NCBI RefSeq assembly: GCF_946222305.1
Contig: NZ_CAMIHZ010000045.1
Span: forward strand, 1 to 11,059
DNA length: 11,059 nucleotides
Direction: 5' to 3'
From: an uncultured Corynebacterium sp.
GTDB taxonomy: Bacteria > Actinomycetota > Actinomycetes > Mycobacteriales > Mycobacteriaceae
The notes beneath the pieces are model-generated. The model searched no databases, had not been told where the DNA came from, and saw only the letters and a list, made by a program, of their open reading frames with translations. Of the stretch, positions 1 through 6,609 are shown in pieces. The position numbers and the translations under genes were made by a program. How positions within the stretch are numbered: position 1 is the first letter of the stretch; each line of letters starts with the position of its first letter.

Positions 1-31
1 TCCTTGGGGTTGGTGTGTGTGACGCACTCTA

Positions 32-48
32 GTGTCGGTGTGCGACAC
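32..48. other. Small inverted repeat / hairpin in the upstream region
   Basis: GTGTCG (32-37) and CGACAC (43-48) are perfect 6-bp arms around a 5-nt loop. A second nested symmetry, GGTGT-GCG-ACACC (37-49), uses the same bases. It could be an operator or a short RNA hairpin. There is no T-tract after it, so it is not a convincing terminator. The rest of 1-165 contains no recognisable gene. Confidence 0.3.
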
Positions 49-67
49 CCACCGGAAAGCATCAACC

Positions 68-89
68 AGGGTGTTCGAATACCTTTATT
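68..89 (+). terminator. Possible weak terminator of an upstream gene
   Basis: A 7-bp stem with two G-U pairs (68-74 with 79-85) closes a TCGA loop and is followed by TATT. Stem and tail are both weak. No gene ending before it can be identified within the window, so this is tentative. Confidence 0.2.
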
Positions 90-165
90 CCCGCGTGACC
101 GGATCGGGGAGGCAAGGGGGCGCTCGAGAAAGTTCTTGCACTCGCCCCTAGGCAACGAATGGGTT

Positions 166-190
166 TTAGGGTAACCTAACCTAGGTTATG
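166..190 (+). promoter_or_regulatory. DtxR iron box overlapping the siderophore synthetase start
   Basis: TTAGGGTAACCTAACCTAG (166-184) matches the DtxR/IdeR consensus TTAGGTTAGCCTAACCTAA at 16 of 19 positions. An overlapping perfect 12-bp palindrome, TAACCTAGGTTA (177-188), adds a third half-site in the opposite orientation and reaches the A of the ATG at 188. DtxR bound with Fe(II) would sit on the transcription and translation start and block expression when iron is plentiful. TAACCT at 177-182 could be a -10 for a leaderless mRNA starting at 188, but it fits the TANANT pattern poorly and no clear -35 is seen. Confidence 0.88.
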
Positions 191-3100
191 CTTAGTAGAG
201 ATCAATCCAACGCGCCTAGTGCAAGCAAATTAAGCTACTTCGATGTCCATCTTCCAGGGGCTCGCCGAACGATCGCGGCGCGTCTAGCGCGCGCCATGGT
301 AGAGGAAAAATGCATTTCAAACCGCATCGATGAAATGAAAGTGGGCGAGATCGAGAGCGAGGGGCCCGCGCAATGGCTCCTGGCGCAAGCTCAATCGGGC
401 TGCCTCAATGTTCCTCATGAAAATGTTCAACGAACTGCCCAAGAGATTGAGGACGGGATTATTGGGCTAGCCCGCGCACGGGAGGGTTTGGCTGCTCGTT
501 GGGCCAAGCAGGCAGCGGATCATGCGAAGAAGCTGAGCCAGCAACGGCAAGAAAAGCAACTACGTTTCCCATCCCTGATTTCGCAACTGCACGCCCGCTC
601 CGTAAACCTCGGCCAATCCAATCACTTAACCTCTGCTCTCCTAGCCCGGTTTGAACAGCTCGTGGGCGAGGGGCATCCGCGCCACCCCAGCGCTAAAACC
701 AGCCTGGGTCTCGGCGATGAATGGGCCGGTGTACTGCCGGAACAAACCGAAACATTTCAATGCCGATTCGTCGCGATCAGTGAAGGGCTTGTGGAATCGA
801 CCGGCACGTGCCTTCATGCCGCGCTTTCTGCTGAGTTGCCCGTGTTGTGGTCTGAGTTGCAGGAGGAATGCCGCCAACGCGGTATCTCGCTGACCTGCGA
901 TTCTGCCTTCGAGGTGCCGGATGGCTCCACCAGCAAGCGAGCAAATAATCCAGCCACGGCTCTTCCCGCTGAAGGTTTCCGCCTCATCCCAGTTCACCCG
1001 TGGCAGCTGGAACACATCATCTGTGACGAATTCGCCACCGAGATCGCCGAGGGGCACTTACGCATCCTCGAAACCACCGTCACGGCAGAACCCTTAATGT
1101 CCGTGCGCACCGTCCGTATCCATGACTCGGCCGGCTCCGCCCACCTGAAGCTTGCGCTGGAAGCCCAGCTCACTGGGGCGATTCGTGGCATTTCCCACGG
1201 CGCACTCGTGGGTCCAGAGCTCTCCGATCTGTGCGGGGAAATCACACAACTGGATGGCTCGTTGGCGCCCCGAACTATCGATGACGCCCCCGCGTTCACC
1301 ACTTGCGAAGATCTCGCGGGCGTCCGCTACAACCCCACCCGGGATGCGGATGCTGAGCGCCCACGTCGCAATCATTGCCTCGGGGCGGTCCTTCGCCGCG
1401 ACCCGGTAACCACGCTCACCCGCTCCCAAGCAATGACTGCGGACGATGTCGCCCTGCCCGTCGCTGCCCTACAAGCAAACAACCCACTGACCGGCCAGCC
1501 CATCTTGGTGGATATCCTCAACGACCTTGTTGATCGCACGTGGGATGGGCAGCTCTCGGAGTGCTCCCGGCGTGCCCATGCTCAGGAGATTACCGTGGCA
1601 TGGTTCGCGCAGCTCGCGGATATCCTCATCATCCCTGTCGTCCGCTTTGCCGTGCGCTGGGGGATCGCGCTTGAACCGCACCCGCAGAATACCGTGCTTG
1701 TGCTCCGTGATGGTGTGCCCCATGCAGCAATTGTCCGTGACTTCGGCGGCGCCCGCGTCCTCGCGAACGCGCCTGCCATCGCCCTTCCCGTCCCCGCGGC
1801 CGCACGTGCGACTGAGGTTATGCGGGAAACCGCAATCGCATGCGAGACTGTGGAAAAACTCACGGATAAATTCATTTATCCGCTGCTCACCAACCTGTGG
1901 ATGGGGTTGGAGGAGACTCTGCACGCTGGTTCATCGCCTGCTGGTTCGCCGCACGCTGGTTCGCTGCACCCTGATCCGTCGCCTACCGGTTCAGCCCCCG
2001 TTGGTTCTGCCTCTGGGATTTCCGATTCATCCGGCGCTGACATCTGGGCTCACGCTGCCCAGGCCCTCGACCGCGAACGCGTCCGCACGCAGTTCACCTA
2101 CTCATCAGCAGATGAGCCCATCCGCGCGGACCTGGCTGAACGCGTGTTTAAGCGCATCTTCGCACCCACTCTTCCCCTCAAGCGCGTGCTGGCAATGCGC
2201 CTTTCCGGAGCGGTGACTGAGCAGGAATATGTGCGCATTCCCAATCCGCTGCACGATCGCATGGATGCCATCGCCAACCATTGGCATCACATGTACACCG
2301 CGGAGCTCACCCAGGCTAGCGCCGATGTCAATGCCCGTTGGCAATCGACCTGCTACATGGAAGGCCTCGATCCGAATTGCCTGGACCCGGCCAATTGCGC
2401 CATCGGCGATCCCTCCACGTGTGCGCAGGTCCGCCTGGACCGCGATCAGGCGGTAGAGGCCCTAGCCCATGCTCGATGTCGGGTGCGGTTCCGTCTTCTA
2501 CATCTTCGACGCCTCGCTCTCCTCCGCGCCCAATCTCCCCAGCACGCTGCTGCCCTAACCGGTGGCGCAGCCACCGGTTACTGGGACGTGTTGCGTCTAT
2601 TCCCTCCAGCACTGCGCCCAGCAATTGCGGATTCCCTCGCCGTGGAAGGGCACACGGTGCACCCTTTGGCGAAACTCCGCCGGGGTTTCACCGCAGCCGA
2701 ATCGGAGGCGTATGGCCCGGAAAACGGATTGCCACTAGAGATGCGGCTGGTTGCCGTGAATGCGGATCTGCTCCAGACTTCGACTACCGGATCTTTGGAG
2801 CGGGAAATGCATACGCACTTTCCACACCATCTGCGGATAGCACGCGCAGAACTACACAAAACTCATCCGGACCTGGCTCGGCGCGCCCAGATTATTCCCG
2901 TGCATCCGTGGCAGTGGCAGCACATCATCGCCACGGAATTCGCCGAGCTGATTGAGGACGGGGATATTGCGTTGATTCAGTCCTGCACGATTGCCGCGCA
3001 TCCCACGATCAGCGTGCGCACGGTGCTGCCAGTCGCGCCCAGCGCGACTGGCCAGCGCCCCTTCATCAAGACCGCCATGGACGTGATCCTCACATCCACA

Positions 3101-4060
3101 CGCCGATCCATGTCCCAGGATTCGGCTCTCGGCACCCCGGATGTGGCGCAGCTTGTGGAGGATCTTGCGTTCCGCCTCGACCGGGAAAATGCGTGTGAAC
3201 AGCAGGTTCGCGTTGTTCGGGAGACAGCGGGCGTCGCATACAAAGGTGTAGAAGCCGTGACAAGAGCGCGCGGATTATCCACCCTGTGGCGTGAGGATGT
3301 CGGGTCGCGGATTGAAGCCGACGAGACCGCGTTGAGTGCGTGTGTCCTCCGTGGCCAACCGCCGGGCGAGGTTGCTCCGCTGGCGGCGCTGATTGCCGGG
3401 CATGCGACACTGCGGGGTGGCACCGGGACCGTGGGATTCATCCGCGATTATGCCCGTGACCTGTTGACCATGACCTTGCCGTTGATGTGGACCTATGGTG
3501 TGGCGCTGGAGTCACATCTACAGAACACTATGGTTCGCGTGGCGTGGGCAGATCGCGCCGGGATGAACACGCCGGTGGAATACCGTGGGTTGGTGTTGCG
3601 CGATTTCTCGGGTCTGCGCATGTATCGCCCGCGTTTGGAAGCCGCTGGGTTGGCCGTTCCCGCTCGTCCGGGCGCGGTAACGGCGACGGACAACATGCGG
3701 GAGTTCCTCGACAAGGGTTATTACGCGAATGTCTTCGCCAACCTGTCCGGAATGATTGATGCGGTTGTGGAGGCAGATCTCGCCGTCAGCGATCCTGGCT
3801 CCACCGATCTCGCCTTCACTAATTCCGACTCCACCAATCCTGCTGCAACCGATCCCGCTGCTGCCAAGGCCCAGTTGTGGACTGCGGTGCGCGAGGTGCT
3901 GGAGGAAGTCATTACCGCTTTCGGTCGCGCCAACGTGCCCGATGCCGACCTGGAGCATCTGCTCGCCCCGGCCTTGCACCAAAAGGCGTTTGCTTCGATG
4001 GCTCTGAATCCGAAGGGAGGCGACCGCTACATTGACGTGGCGAACCCGCTCGTCCGTTGA
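188..4060 (+). CDS. Tandem-domain IucA/IucC-type NIS siderophore synthetase
   Basis: This cytoplasmic enzyme is predicted to make ATP-dependent amide or ester bonds between a carboxylate such as citrate and amine or alcohol building blocks of a siderophore. At 1290 aa it is about twice the usual IucA or IucC length because it carries two full copies. Copy 1 has HPRHPSAK (163-170), HPWQ (270-273), SVR (305-307), K321 and R333, HPQN (498-501) and RD (517-518), and ends near a PNPL motif around residue 690. Copy 2 has HTVHPLAK (822-829), HPWQ (906-909), SVR (942-944), K961 and R972-R973, HLQN (1110-1113) and RD (1138-1139), with ANPL at the C-terminus. ATP- and carboxylate-binding positions are kept in both, so neither half looks dead. 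No Shine-Dalgarno precedes ATG 188; the DtxR box does, which suggests a leaderless, iron-repressed message. C. diphtheriae CiuE is, from memory, a related enzyme. The siderophore product is unknown. Confidence 0.93.
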   Translation: MLSRDQSNAPSASKLSYFDVHLPGARRTIAARLARAMVEEKCISNRIDEMKVGEIESEGPAQWLLAQAQSGCLNVPHENVQRTAQEIEDGIIGLARAREGLAARWAKQAADHAKKLSQQRQEKQLRFPSLISQLHARSVNLGQSNHLTSALLARFEQLVGEGHPRHPSAKTSLGLGDEWAGVLPEQTETFQCRFVAISEGLVESTGTCLHAALSAELPVLWSELQEECRQRGISLTCDSAFEVPDGSTSKRANNPATALPAEGFRLIPVHPWQLEHIICDEFATEIAEGHLRILETTVTAEPLMSVRTVRIHDSAGSAHLKLALEAQLTGAIRGISHGALVGPELSDLCGEITQLDGSLAPRTIDDAPAFTTCEDLAGVRYNPTRDADAERPRRNHCLGAVLRRDPVTTLTRSQAMTADDVALPVAALQANNPLTGQPILVDILNDLVDRTWDGQLSECSRRAHAQEITVAWFAQLADILIIPVVRFAVRWGIALEPHPQNTVLVLRDGVPHAAIVRDFGGARVLANAPAIALPVPAAARATEVMRETAIACETVEKLTDKFIYPLLTNLWMGLEETLHAGSSPAGSPHAGSLHPDPSPTGSAPVGSASGISDSSGADIWAHAAQALDRERVRTQFTYSSADEPIRADLAERVFKRIFAPTLPLKRVLAMRLSGAVTEQEYVRIPNPLHDRMDAIANHWHHMYTAELTQASADVNARWQSTCYMEGLDPNCLDPANCAIGDPSTCAQVRLDRDQAVEALAHARCRVRFRLLHLRRLALLRAQSPQHAAALTGGAATGYWDVLRLFPPALRPAIADSLAVEGHTVHPLAKLRRGFTAAESEAYGPENGLPLEMRLVAVNADLLQTSTTGSLEREMHTHFPHHLRIARAELHKTHPDLARRAQIIPVHPWQWQHIIATEFAELIEDGDIALIQSCTIAAHPTISVRTVLPVAPSATGQRPFIKTAMDVILTSTRRSMSQDSALGTPDVAQLVEDLAFRLDRENACEQQVRVVRETAGVAYKGVEAVTRARGLSTLWREDVGSRIEADETALSACVLRGQPPGEVAPLAALIAGHATLRGGTGTVGFIRDYARDLLTMTLPLMWTYGVALESHLQNTMVRVAWADRAGMNTPVEYRGLVLRDFSGLRMYRPRLEAAGLAVPARPGAVTATDNMREFLDKGYYANVFANLSGMIDAVVEADLAVSDPGSTDLAFTNSDSTNPAATDPAAAKAQLWTAVREVLEEVITAFGRANVPDADLEHLLAPALHQKAFASMALNPKGGDRYIDVANPLVR
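1922..2011 (+). repeat. Six 15-bp in-frame tandem units in synthetase half 1
   Basis: Six degenerate 15-bp units encode the pentapeptides HAGSS, PAGSP, HAGSL, HPDPS, PTGSA and PVGSA (residues 579-608). GCTGGTTC is the common core of the first three. The Gly/Ser/Pro-rich tract interrupts the C-terminal part of NIS copy 1 between two predicted helices, so it is probably a flexible surface loop. Confidence 0.85.
3791..3865 (+). repeat. Five 15-bp in-frame tandem units in synthetase half 2
   Basis: Five degenerate 15-bp units encode DPGST, DLAFT, NSDST, NPAAT and DPAAA (residues 1202-1226). The tract lies in NIS copy 2 at the place equivalent to the repeat in copy 1: an NL-containing helix precedes it and a helix with a Trp near its start (LW versus IW) follows it. 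Confidence 0.8.
4013..4020 (+). promoter_or_regulatory. Shine-Dalgarno AAGGGAGG fixing the MFS start
   Basis: AAGGGAGG lies inside the 3' end of the synthetase gene, 11 nt before TTG 4032. It is the best ribosome-binding site in the operon and decides the start of the MFS gene in favour of TTG 4032 over the later in-frame GTG near 4104. Confidence 0.8.
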
Positions 4061-5606
4061 AACCGACGCGCCGACTGAAACCGACGCGCCGACTGAAGCC
4101 GACGTGTCCACCAAAGTCGGTGCGCCCGCTACAACAGCCGATGCGCCCACCGCCAATACCGGTGCCTCCACCACGACCGACGCACCGACTCTCGCATACC
4201 GGCGCCTGATGAGCTCCGCGGTGTGTTCTCGGTTGGCTGGGTCGGCGGAACTCGTTGTACTCAACTGGTGGGTTCTGCACGTGACGGGCAATCCGGCGAT
4301 GATCGGTGTGGTCACGGCAGCTCGTTTGATTCCGTTGTTATTTTCCGCCCCGGTTGCTGGCGCCCTAGCGGACCGGTACTCGCCGTTTGCGCTGGTGACG
4401 GCCATGTGTGGGGTGTCCGCGGTCTTTACCGCGGCGCTGGGCCTCGCCGTGCACTACACGTGGCCTCTTGCCGCGGTGTGTGCGCTGCTCGCTGCTCGTG
4501 GGTTGGCAATCGCCGCCGAACCCACCATGCGCCAGTTAGCGGTCGCTCACTTAGCCGAAGTGGTACCCCGTTCGTCTTCGCCTGCGGGCTCTGTTTCTTC
4601 CGACGCCCCGGGCTCCCCAACCACCGCCCGCACCGTCAAAGGGATGGCTGATTTATCGACGATCACAACGTTGTGCCTGGTAGCGGGTCCATTGCTCAGC
4701 GGGCTGTTATTGGCTTCGATTGGCCCGGGCGGGGGCATGGCAGTACTGGCCGTTCTGATCGCAACCGCTGCGCTGTGTACAGGTTCCGTGGTGCCGTGGA
4801 ATGTGTCTAGGGTACTGGGGTTCTTCTCCCCAGCGTCGTGGCATCGCCCTGGAAAGCTTCTGCGCAGTGCAGGCACACGGACGTCCGAGGAGTGGTCGCG
4901 GGGCCGAGGTTCCACCTCCACTTCGGAACGCCACGATCGGTCCGCGCATCATCCCAGCGCGGTCGCGGTCATGCGCAATGATCAGCGGTTGTGCGCCCAA
5001 ATCGTGGTGGCTTTGGGTCCCATGTTGGCGGTTTTCCCATACACCTCCATGATTCCGGTGGTGGTGGGCAGCGTGGCGTCGGGAATGAAAGAAACCACCG
5101 CGGTGGCCATAGCCAGTGCAGCGGCAGCACTGGGTGGAGTGGTGACGACTCTCTGCCTGCGTCGAAGGGCGAAGGCGATTGCACGGCCGGGGAAGGTGGC
5201 GTTCATCGCAGCGGGGTTAAGCTCTGTGGCGCTGGTGATGTGTGCCCTCATGGTGGCCGGGATGGGCAAGATCGGTGTGACCGGTGGCTCTGCTGTAGAT
5301 GAGCGGACCCAACCGTGGGCATTGGTGGGATTGAGTGTGTCACTGGTGGTGCTGGGAAGCGTGGGGCAGCTGTATCGCACAATGAACCGCGCGGCAGTGG
5401 TGACGTTAGCGCCGGAGGAATCGAGGGGTGCGGTGTTGGGTGTGTCCAACATGGACCGCGTGCTGATCCCTTTGGGATCGATGGTGTGCGGTGTAGTTGC
5501 TGCGCGGTGGGGTGTGCCGTGGATGTTGATGGTGATGGCGCTGAGTAACGTGATCTTGTTGTTGCCGGCTGCGGCGCTATTAATCCGCGGGCAACGGCGT
5601 TACTAG
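4032..5606 (+). CDS. MFS transporter, probable siderophore exporter (EntS-like)
   Basis: This 524-aa integral membrane protein has 12 predicted hydrophobic segments between about residues 60 and 520, in two groups of six. The groups are separated by a basic, Ser-rich loop (about 258-318). A motif-A-like GALADR sits in the loop after TM2 (110-115). The overall pattern resembles the MFS_3/EntS group that exports siderophores by proton antiport. It starts at TTG 4032 after a strong Shine-Dalgarno and overlaps the synthetase gene by 29 bp, so the two are probably translationally coupled and share the DtxR-controlled promoter. That context is the main reason to call it the exporter of the siderophore made by the upstream enzyme. 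The first ~53 residues form a Thr/Ala/Asp-rich repeat that is unusual for MFS proteins and should be cytoplasmic. A drug exporter is the main alternative. Confidence 0.85.
   Translation: MTWRTRSSVETDAPTETDAPTEADVSTKVGAPATTADAPTANTGASTTTDAPTLAYRRLMSSAVCSRLAGSAELVVLNWWVLHVTGNPAMIGVVTAARLIPLLFSAPVAGALADRYSPFALVTAMCGVSAVFTAALGLAVHYTWPLAAVCALLAARGLAIAAEPTMRQLAVAHLAEVVPRSSSPAGSVSSDAPGSPTTARTVKGMADLSTITTLCLVAGPLLSGLLLASIGPGGGMAVLAVLIATAALCTGSVVPWNVSRVLGFFSPASWHRPGKLLRSAGTRTSEEWSRGRGSTSTSERHDRSAHHPSAVAVMRNDQRLCAQIVVALGPMLAVFPYTSMIPVVVGSVASGMKETTAVAIASAAAALGGVVTTLCLRRRAKAIARPGKVAFIAAGLSSVALVMCALMVAGMGKIGVTGGSAVDERTQPWALVGLSVSLVVLGSVGQLYRTMNRAAVVTLAPEESRGAVLGVSNMDRVLIPLGSMVCGVVAARWGVPWMLMVMALSNVILLLPAAALLIRGQRRY
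4059..4190 (+). repeat. 18-21-bp in-frame repeats at the MFS N-terminus
   Basis: Units encode ETDAPT, ETDAPT, EADVST, KVGAPA, TTADAPT, ANTGAST and TTDAPT. The first two units are identical at the DNA level (GAAACCGACGCGCCGACT). The stop codon of the upstream synthetase gene (TGA 4058-4060) spans the join into the first unit. In the synthetase frame TGA recurs at 4076 and 4094, exactly 18 bp apart. Confidence 0.85.
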
Positions 5607-5678
5607 TGCGAGGACGACAGTGTTACTGACCTGCGGGAACCCGCGTTCTTGATGCGCGGGCACCCGTGTTCTTAGTGA
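5587..5678 (+). repeat. Degenerate ~23-bp tandem repeat at the MFS 3' end
   Basis: Four imperfect copies begin at 5587, 5608, 5633 and 5656. The last two are clear: GCGGGAACCCGCGTTCTT and GCGGGCACCCGTGTTCTT match at 16 of 18 positions, 23 bp apart. The first two are more divergent but keep GCG at the start and GTTACT near the end. Each of the clear copies can form a small GC hairpin followed by a T-rich GTTCTT, so the array may also act as a weak terminator for the siderophore operon. Confidence 0.5.
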
Positions 5679-5683
5679 AGTGT

Positions 5684-5698
5684 GCAGAAACTATCTGC
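5684..5698 (+). terminator. Weak hairpin after the MFS gene
   Basis: GCAGA (5684-5688) and TCTGC (5694-5698) form a 5-bp stem with a 5-nt loop followed by GTTTCC. It is a short stem with a poor T-tract, so a terminator role is uncertain. Confidence 0.25.
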
Positions 5699-5710
5699 GT
5701 TTCCTACACA

Positions 5711-5725
5711 ACCGAAGTATTTGGT
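5711..5725. promoter_or_regulatory. Inverted repeat upstream of scoA
   Basis: ACCGAA-GTA-TTTGGT is an inverted repeat with 5 of 6 matching pairs, about 60 bp before the scoA start, in a locally AT-rich stretch (about 5703-5771) of otherwise GC-rich DNA. Its place and symmetry fit an operator for a dimeric regulator. I do not recognise the regulator. Confidence 0.4.
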
Positions 5726-5746
5726 GGCAAAATAAAAATCAAGCAA

Positions 5747-5770
5747 TTCAGTTAATCGCCACTAATTGAA
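5747..5770. promoter_or_regulatory. Inverted repeat at the scoA start
   Basis: TTCAGTTA (5747-5754) and TAATTGAA (5763-5770) are inverted arms matching at 7 of 8 positions around an 8-nt spacer. The right arm ends at the upstream in-frame ATG (5770). Binding here would cover a promoter or the 5' end of the scoAB message. It is a second candidate operator, distinct from the one at 5711-5725. Confidence 0.4.
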
Positions 5771-5787
5771 TGGGGTGTGTGACAACC

Positions 5788-6483
5788 ATGAGTGTGGAAT
5801 GCACTACGAGTGTCCGAGAGCTCGTCGCGAGCATCGTTGAAGATGGAATGACAATCGCCGTGGGCGGCTTCGGTCTGTGCGGCGTGCCCTACGACCTCAT
5901 CGAAGGGGTGCGGGATTCCGGCGCAACAGATCTGACCATCGTCAGCAACAACATGGGCGTGGATGGCCAAGGCCTAGGCATTCTGCTGGAAAACAAGCAG
6001 GTCCGAAAGGCAATCTCTTCATACGTGGGGGAGAATAAACTCTTCGCGGAGCTGTACCTAGCAGGGGAACTAGAGGTGGAATTCAACCCCCAAGGAACCT
6101 TGGCTGAGCGGCTGCGCGCAGGCGGCGCCGGCATTCCCGCGTTCTACACCGCCACCGGTGTGGGAACCATGATCGCGGAAGGCAAGCCCGAGGCCGTTTT
6201 CGATGGCAAGCGCTATATCCAAGAACGGGGCATCGTCGCGGACCTTGGTCTGGTTCACGCGCACACCGGGGATGTGGATGGGAATCTTGTCTACCGCCTC
6301 ACCGCGCAGAACTTTAACCCCTTGTGTGCCGCCAGTGGCAAGGTCACGATCGCCGAAGTCGAAAACCTCGTCGGTCGCGGCGAGATCGAACCCGACCGCA
6401 TCCAAACTCCCGGCGTGTATGTCGATCACATCATCCAGGCCCAACCTCGGGAAAAGCCCATCGAGAAGCGAACCACGCGGTAG
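5788..6483 (+). CDS. scoA: 3-oxoacid CoA-transferase subunit A
   Basis: This is the alpha subunit of the heteromeric enzyme that moves CoA from succinyl-CoA to acetoacetate or a related 3-oxoacid in the cytoplasm, letting the cell use ketone bodies or short-chain 3-oxoacids. It has the family-1 CoA-transferase signature at residues 19-34 (DG, then GGF, G and P, with VGGFGLCGVP at 25-34). It also has YVGENK (79-84), QGTLAERLRAGGAGIPAFYT (102-121), NLVYR (166-170) and a C-terminal EKRT as in Bacillus-type ScoA. Its 231 aa are the normal length. The start is set at ATG 5788, with GGGG 12 nt upstream; ATG 5770, in the same frame, would add six residues but has no Shine-Dalgarno and overlaps an inverted repeat. 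PcaI (3-oxoadipate transferase) is closely related. No aromatic-degradation genes are nearby, which favours ScoA. Confidence 0.88.
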   Translation: MSVECTTSVRELVASIVEDGMTIAVGGFGLCGVPYDLIEGVRDSGATDLTIVSNNMGVDGQGLGILLENKQVRKAISSYVGENKLFAELYLAGELEVEFNPQGTLAERLRAGGAGIPAFYTATGVGTMIAEGKPEAVFDGKRYIQERGIVADLGLVHAHTGDVDGNLVYRLTAQNFNPLCAASGKVTIAEVENLVGRGEIEPDRIQTPGVYVDHIIQAQPREKPIEKRTTR

Positions 6484-6504
6484 GGGGCAGCGGGGCGTCG
6501 GAAT

Positions 6505-6609
6505 AGAAGAAAAGCCAGCACAGCAGCCGAAAAGCGGCGGAAACCACACCGAACCCCCAAAAAAACAGAGCCACCCAGAGCACAGCCAACGGAAAGGACG
6601 AAAGAAAAA
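6505..6609 (+). other. 105-nt T-free intercistronic spacer between scoA and scoB
   Basis: No T occurs from 6505 up to the A of the scoB ATG. By my count the run holds 50 A, 31 C and 24 G. The transcript here would have no U and so no A-U or G-U pairs, and should stay mostly single-stranded. It ends in the scoB ribosome-binding site (AAAGGA, 6593-6598). scoA and scoB are usually adjacent or overlapping, so both the gap and its composition are unusual. Confidence 0.75.

Noticed and set aside
3518..4405. 295-codon open frame on the minus strand
   Set aside because: It lies antisense to the synthetase end and the MFS start, has no recognisable domain, and its low-complexity part is the complement of the tandem repeats.
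5776..5793. GlxR/CRP-like half-site TGTGA before the scoA start
   Set aside because: The first half matches but the expected TCACA partner at the right spacing is absent.
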